DNA of 64,000 bases from assembly GCA_000708835.1 (NCBI GenBank), contig DF237187.1, forward strand, positions 19,953 through 83,952. The letters run 5' to 3'. Shown here one piece after another: positions 22,161 through 34,909 of this stretch. Made by a program: the position numbers and the translations under genes. The first letter of the stretch is position 1. Each line of letters opens with the position of its first letter. The notes below the pieces were generated by a model. That model was given only the letters and a program-made list of their open reading frames with translations, searched no databases and was not told where the DNA came from. The DNA comes from Klebsormidium nitens. Its lineage: Eukaryota; Streptophyta; Klebsormidiophyceae; Klebsormidiales; Klebsormidiaceae.

Positions 22161-25100
22161 TCAAATGGGTGCCCGCTTCTCTGACTCGGGCCCTACTCTA
22201 CCTCCTGATCGTTCATGCGTTTCTGATAAGTGAGGGGCACTCATAGACTTTTTTGAAGACTTCAGTTCTCTTTTCTCCCTTTCAGCAACCTCCAAAGCCT
22301 CCTTTGCGTGCTTCGCATACGCTCCCCTTTCCGTGTAATCGACGCTAGGCGAAAGACTGTAGTCATCCAGATTCGTCGATTTGATGTGCTCTAGCAGCTT
22401 CTCCGGCTCTTCCGCCTTGTTTCCCTCAAATGCCGCTAACAAAGAGAGATTGAAGTTGTGATGCAAGAAGGCTACGGGTATGTCATTCGGATCGTACTTC
22501 CACGGTTCTTCGATTTCCCGAGCTACCTGCAGAGCGTACAATATCGTTGAAAGTTCGAATTTGCTGTACCTGTCCCATTCCGGTACGTCAACGAGCCCTG
22601 TTGTCGGTTTATGGATATATCCGTTCACTGGCAAGACCTCAACAGAAGAGACGCCTCTCGAGATGCAGATTGACAGCACAAGGGGCCGGTCCAGAACCGG
22701 ATACTAATCAACAGAAAAGTTGCAAGGGTTTTTTTCTCGTTCCTAACAGGGACCGATGAATCGGGTCATGAAATGTCCACCAAGCCCTCCCCTCGTGTAC
22801 ACGATTCACCTTAAGGAGCCCGAACTGCGAAAACAGATCATACTCACCTCGTTCAAGGTGAAACACGACCACACTGCCGCAAATGTGAAGAGGACAACCT
22901 GCATGTTCCAGAAATAGCAATCAGCAGAACAATATACAGATAAGACTCGTCAGAAGCAAGCACGCACGACCCTGTTGACAACCAAAGCTATACACGTCCC
23001 CAGACAATGAGCTCTCGCTCCCTGCTTCGAAAGTGATTCAGATCACCATAACGTTGCCCTCTGCAGAAGCAACTCCGAGAACCCCGGAGATATCGAAGAA
23101 ACTCACAATCCAGGTGTTGTTGAGCCAGGCGACCATCATCAATGGACACATGAGGGCTTGGAACCACAGCATCATCGTCACAGTTTGCGCGTACGGGAAA
23201 GGGAATGGAGTGTCGTTGATCTTCATCGCCTGCTCAAACGCGTTCATTCCATCTGGAAAAGAAGGCAGAAGAACGGACGGATTCGTAAGCGAGGGAAGGG
23301 AAAACCAAGTAATATAACACGATAATGTTGCGGCGCTTCACCGTAGGATTGGAGATGTGTAGTACGGCGAAGCAACCAGCTTGACCAAAAGATAGGCATC
23401 TTCTCTTGCCCACGTTACTTCGTCTCGATTCCAGGCGAACCCGGCAGCGCCGACTGCAGTTCCGTGTGTTGAATAGTGCATTAAAACATTCCTGCTTGCT
23501 TTCTACCAACTGTCTTAATAAGCATATATTGATCTTGCATAAAACTAGTTTCTGGCAAAGACAGAAAAGTCAGGCCACGTACCTTCCAGATTTTGGTGAA
23601 TGCGTGTGACAATAGGTGCGGCTTCGTTTAGTCCCCCTGCTTGACGCCTGGCCGTCAGGTGCTGATGTATCCACATGAATACGCAGAAAGCTTTCGATTC
23701 GCTCTTCTCGAGGACCTTGATTTCCATTTTACTGAGGCCCCCCAGGACTGGAAGAGGTAGATTCATCCAATAGTCCCGGAAGTGGTTCATGTGGTGCCTT
23801 AGAGCACAGAGATGGCTGCACAAATACGGTTTCGTTCAGGAAGTGGAGAGACATTTCCTGAGCCTCGGCATAACTCTCAGCTTTGAAGGTTCAACTTGAC
23901 AAAGGCTGGTACCCGTTTTCTTGCAACGTACACAAGATGCTGCCAGAATGGACAGTGGCAGCCGCCTTCTTCTTACTAAGCAACTGAGTAGTTTCAGGCA
24001 GACGTTGAAGACTTAGAGATACAACTATTTAAAGGCGGACGAACTTACTTATATTTCTGCCAGTTTGGTAGCTCGGCAGGATCCCTAGGGGGAGGGAAGG
24101 GGGTCACATGAAAGCTACCTGGAAAAGCGGGGAAAACGAAAAGGTAAGAGAGGGCATGTACCTCGCTGCTGGTCGGGAGTGCCTGTCTGTAAGAACAGGC
24201 ATACAATTCCAGGCCTTTTGAAACCGTGGAAAACCACCAATCCAGCAAGCCACTCGCCTCAACTTTCAAGGTGTCGTTGTTGCTTCTTGGAATCAATCTG
24301 CAGTCTCACCTCTGACCAGATTTTCCAGCATCGTGTCACCTCGCAATCCCTGGAAAACCATGAATAACACGTCAACAAGGATCTCAAGCAGAAAGGAGAG
24401 TTGAATGGCAGGAAAGCTTCCAATAGTGTCACTGTCCAGAGCAACCATCAGGGGTCTGGATCACGATCTAACGGATCTATTCCAGAGATACAAGAGGAGC
24501 TTCAAAGAAAGCTTGAAGGGGACTGATCCAGCTTGTTATCAGTTGTCAACCTGTCTGCCACCTAGCTAAAGTGTCTGGTATTTTGGAGAAGAGTTGCAAC
24601 CGAAGCTCACTTGCATCGCAAGTCCGTGCATCAGAGACATGAGATGGATAAACTCTGCTCTCCATTGGGGTCCAGTCGACACGGCTGAAGGTAATTCTGC
24701 CGCTTCGTCGAAAGCTATTGCTTCAGCAACAGCTCCAAGCCATCTGCTCCTGTGGCCATAGAGAAGGAGGCATATAAGCTGATCCAGAGAAGCAAATGTT
24801 AGGCCAACCGTACATCTGCAACAATCAGATGGTTTTGACTCTTGCAAGTCAAAAGCCGAAAGCATACTCCATACCATCAAAGCAGTTGAGGTTATTGTCC
24901 TAAATATTCTCAGCAGTGTGAGGAGATCTCAACAGCACAACTTTTGATGGATTTCAGCACCTCAGCAAACATATGACGATTGCTGAGACTCGCTGTGTCC
25001 TGCTCTGCCACTCACGTCATGTCTTGTACGCGCGTCCTAGCTTCCCAGTATCTTGCATGGCTGAGGTTGATGCGGAAAACAAGAACAAATCCCACAACAG

Positions 25101-25771
25101 AGGCAAAGATTCCAACTGCGGAGAAAGAGCATAGTTAGATCGTAATTTTCTCTCCTTCCTCACCATGTTTCACAAGATGCATTGTTGCAGACGAGAGAAG
25201 TGCATATAAGCTTCATAGATTTCAGCAACCTGCCCCCTTCAAAGATCACCATAGCCAGTGCTTGCGATCAATGCAGACAGGGGCTCTTTCGGCTCACATG
25301 GCAGCGGATGAAGAAACCACCCTCTCACTTCGTTCTTGGCAAAAAGATCAAGGAAGATAGCCAGAAGGGCGCTGGGGAGAGCTAGAGGAAAGGCTCTTGG
25401 CAAAGGGCTTCCGCTGCAGCAACAGACACCACACTTGTTAAGCTGATTGCAGAAATTAGTTGAGCAGGAAGCAAATCTACTCCAAGGGATACTTGAGGAC
25501 TGATCCTGATTGAAAACAACCAGCTTTGGAAGCCAGATGCCCAAAAGCATGGCCAATGAGCTGCACTACGTTCAATGCACGTTTGCTGTAATCTTTCAAA
25601 AAAGTGCACCACCACCTTCAGGGTTTAACTTGGCACCAAGATTCATGATGCGAGGAGAAGTTTGTTCTTTCTTTGAAGTGGTGGCAGTACCCCACCCTCT
25701 CTTGAAATTCAGACTTACTAGATTCTGAAGAGAAGGTTGATGCCACCCACGCCTTTCTTGTAGACAATCAT
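22161..25771 (-). CDS. bestrophin-family anion channel
   Basis: Ten exons (25771-25719, 25413-25250, 25115-25016, 24749-24611, 24349-24310, 24084-24049, 23747-23583, 23252-23107, 22898-22848, 22526-22161) join in phase to 419 residues. Bestrophins are pentameric chloride/bicarbonate channels; in algae and plants some act in the thylakoid membrane. Seen in order: MIVYKKGVGGINLLFR; a first membrane segment (LPSALLAIFL); VVGFVLVFRINLSHARYWEART; MTSRW; FIHLMSLMHGLAMQ; GGLSKMEIK; AMKINDTPFPFPYAQ (about 241-255), the family signature; then VVLFTFAAVWSCFTLNE and VAREIEEPW with NDIP. The tail is charged (EREKRELKSSKKS). There is no obvious plastid transit peptide, so location is open. Exons 5 and 6 are only 40 and 36 nt. 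Confidence 0.92.
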
Positions 25772-27214
25772 CCTGCACTTGGTCCTTTGCAGGAAAGGGC
25801 AGCTTTGTTATTCAGTTCCATTCATAAGCAGATCCTCCGACCATGTTTCATGTCAAGCTCATATATGAGCCGGCAGCTGCATTTCATATGAACCAACTTT
25901 GGTACTTGCTCAGAGCATAAGAGACTGCAGACCTCAGCTGCAAGTTGCTGACAACGCTGCGCCGTGACTGTCGCATCAATGGCCTTCACTTTGGTCATTG
26001 ACCAACAATACTGCACAAGCGGAGACCTCATATACCTTGCACGCTCCAGGCTCCATGGCCAGGCCGCCGGCCCAGGCGTATAGCGCGCATTCGCAATATT
26101 GACCCTTTACGCTGAAGTCCACGCTGGCTGCCATGTGAACCAAGGGGCCAAATCGTGGCCGTTCATCGGAGACTGACAAGCTGCAGTGCGCGTACATATG
26201 CCATCATTTGCCAAGTGGCATCGTGTGGAGCAGGTGAGCAGCCATGTGGCGAGGATCTGTTGCCCTGCAAGGATCGTTAATAAACCGTAAGTTACCATCG
26301 TTAAGTAGGTATATATTATCACGCAGCCTTGTCGGCTCCAGAGTCCTCGCTCCTGAGTCGATCTCTCTGCAAATCAATGAACCACAATTTTACGCTCAAA
26401 CTGTTCCACACGAGGCATGGTGTTATTGCACGATCCGACCGTTTTACCGGTACGGATAGGGGTTGTGTCGATGGTTCTCATCTTATGCTCCTACAGGTCC
26501 CCAAAAGAGCATAGGACTACCATAAGCAACTCGAGGCGTATACGCCGAATTCTATCTCTAGAGGCAAGTTATCTCTAGAGGCATGCCGGCAAAACCGCCA
26601 GGGACAATCTATATTAGCAGCATGCCTCGTATCGTATTTAGGTCAGGAGCTCAATCGAGAATGCAATTAATCCAGCCTGCCAAGCATGTGTGCTCGCAAA
26701 AATTGCAATATTGGATGACGGTTGCGACCGCCGCGCGGCACCGTTGGTTGCAGCAAGTTCGTCATGCAGTTGACGGTCGCTTGACAAGGTAAGACATTGA
26801 CAGAATCGTCTGAGATTGCATGCACCCGGTGCTACATGCTGTAACAATATGTACACTCGAAAGTTTCTTTGGTAATGAATATAATACAGGTACGACCCAG
26901 ATGCATGCCCTCATCAAGAATACGCTTCGGAAGTGCTGGTACGCATACCTGCATGATCTGGAGGAGCGGTTTAACCGGCAAGTGACTGCGGGTGACCAGC
27001 CTGCTGGGAGAAGATTTATGCTTGTACAGACTAGCACTAGAACACATTATACCAAATAGGAAAATGCACCAAGGCCAGCCACCCGTGTTGGAAGAAGCTG
27101 GTGTCACCACAGATGGCGGAAAGTCCGTTGCATCCATAAACATAAACGGACGAACCGTCCGGACCTTTTATAATAAGCCAGCACAACGGAAATTGAGTGC
27201 CAAGACTAGGCACG
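25772..27214. other. intergenic region
   Basis: This lies between the bestrophin start and the MED26 stop, both on the minus strand. There are short open frames only, none recognised. Bestrophin promoter elements must lie at the left end, but none is identified. Confidence 0.5.
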
Positions 27215-30200
27215 TCATCTCCGTGCGAGTTTCGAGAGTTTTGAATGTATACTACCACGGGCTTTGCTTCGATCACTATGCCCCAACGCTTTCTTGCGTG
27301 TTGGAACATCACCAGCTTTGAGCTCAAGCGTTGTGCGGCTCTTCTTGGCTGCACGGAGAGAGCAAGACGCTTCAGCATGGTTGCAACTTGTTAGAGCTGA
27401 GAAAACCCGATACAAAGTTTGAGCCGCGCTTTATTGTCGACTCGCAAAGAGCATACTCGGAAGGAACATGTGATGGACTCCTGCCTTCACATCGTGGTTT
27501 CCAACTCAAAGCTGGTTTCTACAGCGCCGTAGATATGCTGCAGGTACGATCTTTGCAGATGCCTGCTTGTCTCAGTGGCGAGCGACATCGATTCAAGATT
27601 CACAAATGCAGCTCACCATTCTCTGCCTGGAGGTACTTCTCGTGAAGGCGTCGCTTCGTCTCCTCGAGCTTGTTGGCCGGTTCCATCAGCAAGTCCCCCA
27701 TCTGCCAAACGATGTATTACCATCAGGAGACTTAAAGCGTGTACGACTGCTCGCCAATGAAGCAATCAGATGGCAGGACAAACGTGGGGCCTCAGGAAAT
27801 CTGGCTCTTCCTTCGAAGACGAGCACTAGGGGCAAGAAATGCAAGAGCCTCCCTTTGAGAATTCAACAAGCAATCAAACAATATTCAAGGGGTTCTTGAA
27901 GTGGCTTTACGGAAGCACGAACGTATAACGCACGAAGCAGGATGCTCTGTAGCTGGGCAGGCTTCACAATTCTATGAGGATCCGTGACAAGGATTGTCCG
28001 CAGCCCGGAACGTTCCAGCCACAGCAGTCCACACCCGGGCCAAACAAGATTCATATTTCTGATCATAAGACCTTAAAATGAGTGAGCTTGACGCGATATG
28101 AGGCAGCAATTAATGTTCCTGACCTCCTCAGAGTCGCTGTCGCTCAAAAAGCCGTCCTCCTCCTCGAGCCCCGTCTCCGGCTCGGACCCGGAGTTCGAAC
28201 CAACCGGGGTTCTGCTCTTGCCGACGTCAGCAGCCGAGGTGGCCCGCCTAGCAGGCGCGCCGTCGGGCGTTCGCACCGACTGTTTTCTAGCCCTCGGAAG
28301 CGGGTCCAACTCGTCGAACAGGTCGTCATCCGACGCCGATTCGAGTCCCGGCGTTTTCTTTGGCTTTCCTACGGCTGGCTTTCGAGCTTCCGAGACCCCT
28401 CCCGCATGGAAGTGTCTCTCCCGCCCTTTCTCCCCGTTCGCGTGGTTCGCCTGGGACCCGACAACCGGTTGCTCGACCCCGCTCTGTTGTTTTGGTGGGG
28501 GGTCGCGCATCTCCGGGTTTCTTCGGGGGGGCGCCGTCGCCCGCTTTGCCGTATCGTTGAACTGCAGAAAGTTGTTCGCGCTGTGCGGCTTGGGAAGGGG
28601 CTTCTGGCCATCCGCCGAGTGCGACACGGGTCGCACGGGCGTCCGAACCGGGCTGAGACTGGGACGGCCCAATTTCACGGGCAGCTCCGGCGTTCCACTG
28701 CGAGGCCGTTCGCCCGGCTTGCCCGGTTGCCTGCCACCCAACTGCGAGCCCGGTGCTCCTGTCGCTTGTACAACGCCTGGTGGCTTACTACTCGAAGCCC
28801 GGGCAGGGTTCGAACCGTGTCCCGAGCTCTGCACGGCTGCCTCGGGGGTCTTACTCCGGGCCCTGTCTTGGCCCAATCTCAAATCCCCGCTTGCTTTCGA
28901 AGAGCTCCCGGGCGGCTGAGCAGACGGAGCCCCTCGCTCCGACGCGCTCTTGACGTCCGCCTTCGCTCCGGTGCCCAAGCTTTCCGTCCTATGCCCATCA
29001 GGCCCGGACCCTTCTCCCACGCGCGCTTTCTTCGCTGGCCCTTCCCCCTCACCAAAAACATCAGTTTCTTTTAAACTGCGCGCCCGCTTCGGCGTGTCCC
29101 CCGACGCCACGACACCACTGCTTCGTTCCGACCTTTCTCCCGCACTCTCTTTCTTTTCTACTTCGGCGCTTACGAAGTCGCCCCTCCCCAAAGATTGACC
29201 CCTCAATCCACCGCCCCCCTCGGGAACGCCATTAAGCTTGGCTGCCTGTTGCCACTTCTCCGCAGCAGCCTTTTCCCGTGTTTCCTTGTCAGTAGACACT
29301 CCGCTCGGTTCGGAAGCAGCAGAGGCAGGGTTGGTCGCAGCTTCAAAATCGCTGTCGCGAGAGGCAGGAGGCCGGGGGTCATATACCGGGCTAAGGAAGG
29401 CCAGCCTACTGTTCACCGGGGCAGAGCCGGGGGTTACGGTGGAAGAGAGCTTTTCCAAACCGGCCGCTGCAGCAGACAAACGTGCGTCAATTCTCGACCA
29501 GCAACGCTGTCCAACGCTTTGTGTAGTGTCTGAGTTGGTCAACTTGCAGGTCCAGCTGAGCTGGCTCCGCCAGACCACGGCCAGTTCTCACAATTAAGGG
29601 AGAGTTTCAAAAGGGGGTAGGAAGGAGAATGACAAGCAGGACAATCTTGTGAACAAACCGGCACTTGCTACCAGAAGAAAACTTGAGAGAGTGGAAGGAC
29701 AGAAAACAATCGGAAGTCAAGGTGCATATTTAAGCGCCTGCTCCTATTACGGCTGTCCCCTCGAGTGGAACCGATTAGACCATTCCGACAAGGTTCGTGC
29801 AGCAACGTAGTGTTTTGTTACAAGCGAATCTTCTTGACCGTCACCGCTTCTATGATCCGTGATGACAGCAACATTGCTGGGGTTGAGTTCGCACGCAGAG
29901 CAATCAAACAACTGAGACTTTCTGCTTAAAGCTAGCCAGGTTCGTTTAGGATAACATAAGCGCTCTTCAGCCAAGCGCAAAAGGACAAAGGGATTCAACA
30001 AAGGGGGTCCCGACAATTTCGCAAGAAGGACATGTTCAGTGCGACTGGCGAACTTACCGAGGTCCTCTGCAGTGAAGTCCTCTAGCAGCTGAGACAACTC
30101 AGCAGACGTATTTCTAGAAGCGAGAGTGGCCGCATCCAGAGGGGGGGCCTCGAGACCTCCCTCTATGGCAATGGAATCTGTCAAACGGACAAAATACGTG

Positions 30201-31797
30201 AGTACAAGCGTGTGTACAAGGAGAGGGCGCCTCCAAAAATAAATAGTCACAAAATCTGCAGACGCCAAATCTCTCCGAGAGCAATTGGATCCATGGCTGA
30301 GAACGTTCGGCTAATCAGACGGTCTTAACAATGTATCAGCAAAAAAGAGACTTTCTTAACCTGACAATAGTAGTCAAGTATTTGAACCTGGTAAGATCGC
30401 AGGTCACTCTGGGATGTTTGAAAGCACTGAACTCAAAAGCGGTTTACTTCATGGCTGTAACTGGTGGAAACAGCCACGTTTGGACATGCTTACCTGTGGA
30501 CGACTTCTTGCTTATTTCATTTGTGACAGCCTGGAAATCTTCCACAAGTTCTTTCCATGACCTGGGAGGACAAACGACCGCCCAAATTTCAGCGATCATG
30601 AGGTGGAGAAACCGGCTGTCTGCATTCTGTATCCCAATAATGTTGACTCGCCAAGTTCTTGCAATCTTGATTCAAACTCGGCAGATAAGATGATCGCAAA
30701 CAAGGGCATGCCAAGAGAACTTACTTGACAAGGTGCTTAGCCTTGATTTGCACAGGTTTTGCCGGGTGTTTGCGGAGACTGCTGATTGTTTTCCCAATTT
30801 CAGTAGCCTACAAAATACAAGTGGCTGGTCAGGCAGGATCATGAGTGGAACTTTCAAAGCCAACCTGATTGAATTTGTGATGACAAACAGGCAAAGAGTC
30901 CATTAATAAGTACAAGGTCTGATCACCTGAATAGGTGACTCTTCCTCAGAACATGCAAAAAACCTTTCAAAACAAACTTCCTTCATTGACTTACTTTCAG
31001 CTCCTCCACAGTAATGTTCATCCTCTCCAGTGACGCCATCGCTTGCAAAATGGCCTCTTCTGACTGCACGACAGGTGGACAGCTCAATTTGCAACAGAAC
31101 ACATTTTGCAATCAGTGCCCCAACCTCATACTCCCCCAGCATCAAAACAAACCCTGGAGTATGTGTGAACCAGGACTTACAAGTGCCGCACGACTGCAGC
31201 TAAAAAAAGTGTCTCAAACAAAGAAACAACCCTCACCTTGTTTGGAGCTGAAAGTTTCGACCTTGACAGCAGGATCTCCTGCATTCTTAGGCTGTCTTGT
31301 TCAATGGCAACCTGCAACTCTTCTTCATCAGCATAGCCAGTTCGTGAAGATACATCAACATCTCCTCTTCTAGCTGCCCCCAGAGAGGTCACCTTTTGGT
31401 GAGCTTTCTCCCCTCTTGGTGATGCAGTAGTCTGCACTGGTTGTTGACTCCCGTTCACGACTGTGTCTGTCTCAGCTGCGTCACTTTGTAATGCCGAAGG
31501 GTTTATTCGCTTGGAAGGGGCCGTCGACGTGTCAACACCATCTACAAACCCCTCCCTCTGGGCCAGTGCTTGTACACCTGCGCCCTCTTCAACACTAGTA
31601 CAACCTGCTTCAGGAACAACGGCAACCGCGCTCAATCTGTACATCTGTTCAACAATGCCGTCTCGCCTCTTTCTCAGCTCGGACACCTCATCTTCCGCTG
31701 CAACTTCAATTGCTTTTGCAATGATGGCCCAGATGTCATGCCCGCTGGCCGCAAAGAAGCTCCGCCAGGCAAACTTGGGGGTTTTGTTCCTGGCCAT
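27215..31797 (-). CDS. MED26: Mediator subunit 26, plant type (TFIIS N-terminal domain)
   Basis: Eight exons (31797-31237, 31063-30995, 30807-30725, 30561-30494, 30177-30058, 29466-28124, 27701-27617, 27348-27215) join in phase to 820 residues. MED26 links Mediator to RNA polymerase II and elongation factors in the nucleus. The N-terminus (SGHDIWAIIAKAIEVAAEDE, LRKRRDGIVEQMY) matches the conserved head of plant MED26. The TFIIS N-terminal domain spans about 172-252 over exons 1-4: MQEILL, LQAMASLERMNIT, ATEIGKTISSLRKH, VKSWKELVEDF. The C-terminal helix MEPANKLEETKRRLHEKYLQ plus AENAKKSRTTLEL is also diagnostic. Between them, exon 6 encodes about 447 disordered Ser/Pro/Gly/Lys-rich residues. 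Exon 6 may instead start at 29529, which keeps phase. Its donor (gtcagg) is weak. Confidence 0.9.
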
Positions 31798-33684
31798 GTT
31801 CTCCGGAATGCAAGAAGAAAACTTTGCCAGCTGCACGAGCAGCCGTTTGATTGCTGCTCTCTCCTCCCTCGAATTGGCCTCTAGGAGATCATTCCAATGC
31901 TGCCTTGGCGCTGTTGCTGGAGCTCAGTGAAGATTCTGCTTTTCGTAATGCCCACATACCGAACATGTGAACTGTCTTCTGCTGCATTCCAACCACTTGT
32001 AAACTTGCTTTATGGGGCTCCTCACCCTAGTTCGGAAGCGTTCTGTGGATGCCTTGGCCACGTAAACGACATCGTACCGTTTATTGAAACTTTGATTGAA
32101 TATCGAACGGTAGCAAAACTTACTTTGATCCACATGGCTACCAGGCAGGTACAGCCTAATTCAGATCAGTCAAACCAGAGATACAAACAACCCTAAAATC
32201 CAAGTCCCAGCCTGCACGGCTGCATTTCAGATTCTGCTTCTGCATTCTGCCTCCCTCCTTCATTCTGCTTAGCCGGCGCCATTGAGCCTTTTGCTTCCTT
32301 TGCTGGCTCTTGAGTGCGTTCCCACGAAGCTTTAAGACTGAAGGCAGGTATCTGCTCGCAAGCGACAAGCGGTAAAGATGGCGTCTTCTGTAGCGCACTT
32401 GGTACAAGGTGTTCCCTGGACGGGCCTTGCGCCCTCGCAAGCCCAGGCTGCAGAAAGCAGACTAAGCAGGGCAGCGGTGTGCTGTCGTAGTCAACATGCA
32501 CAACCTACACGTATCAAAGGTGGGCCTGGTCTCCCTACTTGAGTCTGAGCTGATGGATGTTCAAAGCTACGAGCTGTCGGCGCAAGACCAGATTGCAAAG
32601 AATTTAGATCTATACGAGCACATGGTCACATATGAACCACAAGAATTTCTGGTAAGAGTGTGGGTTTACTTCTATGATGTCTTGACTGAAAGGCGCTGCC
32701 AAACTGAGATGGAGCCCTCGCAGCACCCGAATCACAGTCGAAGGGGATGTTGATGAGAACCTGCCAGACCTTGGGCGCTTGATGGTCAGCTTGACTGATG
32801 AGCACTTTGCTGGTTTCGTGCTGAACGGTCTTACGAAGACCGTCCTTTCCACAGCGAAATGCTGGACATTTCTATGCACAGCGCTCTAGATGTGATAAGT
32901 AGAGAGATCCATCAGCACCTTCTATCAAAATGCATCACAAGATCACGCTGAAAGTTGTGTTAGGATTTGACTGACTAAGAGTCACCAAGACAGTGTCAAC
33001 TAATCTGGAGACGGCGAAGCATTCCCATGAATTTGCTGCTTTTGGGACTGGGAATACAGTAGACCTGTTCGCTGAAAAGTGAATCTTGAGAAGCGCTGTG
33101 ATGTCGCCGAGATGCCTTCACCAGTGTTCTGAGTTACAAAGGTCCGGAAGTTATGCATATGCCTCCGTTCCTCAAACATATCTGCTCGCAAGTCTGCGTA
33201 AGTGGTAGGCAATACTTTCAGCATTACTTTGCTCCATCAGCGGTGCCGGAAAGCAGATTGGTTGGTCATTGCTTCTCCTGCCTCTGAGGGCAGATTTTTG
33301 GCTGCAAGTATAGCGAGTCTCATCCTTGATGTCATTTGTCTCAGCTTTCGTACATTCCCTTGGCGTTAAGTCTTTGTTTGCAACTTGCCGAAAGCAGAAG
33401 GTGAAAGGCCAAGGTGGCGGGTCCTTTGCGAAGAGTGGCGGACATTTCAATATGCACCGTGGCCCGCTTGGATCAGAAAACATCGCTCTATAAAGAGCAA
33501 TGAACAAACGCATGTTCTGCCCTCACGACCACCATCAACTTAGAACATTAGACGTTACACTGATCTGAGCTTCTGTAAGGCACTCCTGACCGCAGCGCTT
33601 ACACATTTACTTCAAAAACTGAAAATACATGCTGCTCTTAGCCTTCGTAGCAAGCCCCTGACATTGACATTTACTCCCTCCCAG
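31798..33684. other. intergenic region between MED26 and Psb28, possible promoters
   Basis: A divergent interval. It should hold the MED26 promoter and the unlocated first exon of Psb28. A TATA-like element (ctataaag, from about 33488) precedes a possible donor (ttct/gtaagg at 33574/33575) that would make a 5' UTR intron ending at the Psb28 acceptor 33684. No in-frame ATG with the right phase was found there. No other gene is seen. Confidence 0.4.
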
Positions 33685-34909
33685 GCACAAGCTCCCTGAC
33701 CTCCTCCTTCGCCACCCCCGCCCCCTCCCTCCTCCCCCCCTCTTTCATCGGGTCCGCCGCCGTCTTCGCCATGCCCTCTTCCTCCACCTTCCAAGGCGCA
33801 CGGAAGGGCGCCATCGCCATGGGCGCAGGGATCCAGTTCATCCGGGGGGTCAATGAGGCCGTTGTTCCGGACGTCAAGTTGACGCGGTCGAAAGACGGAA
33901 GCTCGGGGACGGCCCTGTTTGTGTTTGAGCAGCCGACCGTGTTTGAGTCGGCGTCGGAGTTGGGGGAGATCACGGGGTTGTATCTAGTGGACGACGAGGG
34001 CGTGTTGCAGGTGAGCCGTTTTGCGGACACTCGGAGCGCGTCAACTTTGTGATTGGAGCAAAGAAAGAGCTCTTTTGTCTGAGCTTGTCTTTTCCATTCC
34101 CCATGTAAAGCCTTTCTTAGCGGAAAGGCAGGCTTCCGATTGCGTCACCAGGAAATAACTCGGAGGAAGGGTGCTGTTCGCACATGAAGTCCAGAGGAAT
34201 TATCCTGTGTGACAGAAGTGCACTCGCATTGCGGACTGAAGCTTGCGCAAACCCAATTGGTGCCAGTTTGAAGGTTGGAATTTTAACGATTTGCTTCTTC
34301 AGTCTCCAAGTATTAAGCCTCAATGGCCACTGAACCTTTCTGTGGAAGCGAAGCGGTGGTGGCGTTTGACCCAGCTTGCAGTCTCTTTACATACAAGATT
34401 CCCTGCATGACAATAGACATTCAGGAGAGTCCTTTTCTGCCCCCATTCATTAGTCAAGCAGGGATGCTGGGAGGGGGTTGGCATTGCTAGCCCCTTTGGT
34501 GCGTCCGGTCTAGATATCCAAATACAGGGTCCAAGGTTTGCCTTTGTTCCTCATCAAGAATTACAGGCAGATTCTTTACAGCCAAAGATATCCAAGAATT
34601 TTTTTCGAACTTCGGTGTGAGCGACTTGGAAAGATGCCTTGTCGACAGAGCGACTTGGAAAGATGCCTTGTCGACAGAGCATTCAGAAGGCTGTAAGTCT
34701 ACTCAAACTGAAAATTGATCCCCATTTGGTCCTTCATTCCGCTCGCTCCTTTGCAGTCCGTTGACGTGAGTGCGAAGTTCGTGAATGGAAAGCCGGCCAA
34801 CATTGAGGCGAAGTATACAATGAGGAGCGGGAAGGACTGGGACAGGTTCATGAGGTTCATGGAAAGGTATGCTACAGAGAACAACTTAGGCTTTAAGAAA
34901 AGCTCGTAG
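33685..34909 (+). CDS. PSB28: photosystem II assembly factor Psb28 (first exon not located)
   Basis: Two exons are seen (33685-34010 and 34757-34909, junction gttgcag/gtgagc and tttgcag/tccgtt). Psb28 is a small stromal-side protein that binds assembling photosystem II at CP47. The mature core is complete: [78 protein letters not shown], ending LGFKKSS. Ahead of it the open frame from 33685 encodes a Ser/Ala/Pro-rich stretch ([13 protein letters not shown], then FQGARKGA) typical of a plastid transit peptide. It starts in phase 1 after an acceptor, so an upstream coding exon with the Met is expected. If the ATG at 33771 were used instead, the protein would be 130 residues with almost no transit peptide. 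Confidence 0.93.
34619..34676 (+). repeat. 29-bp perfect tandem duplication in Psb28 intron
   Basis: Two adjacent identical 29-bp units (begin gagcgacttgg, end ttgtcgaca) lie about 80 bp before the last Psb28 exon. Perfect identity points to a recent slippage or repair event. Confidence 0.95.

Noticed and set aside
28082-29074. 330-codon open frame on the + strand
   Set aside because: It is antisense to the GC-rich low-complexity MED26 exon 6, where stop codons are rare in all frames. It is Arg/Leu/Ser-rich with no motif.
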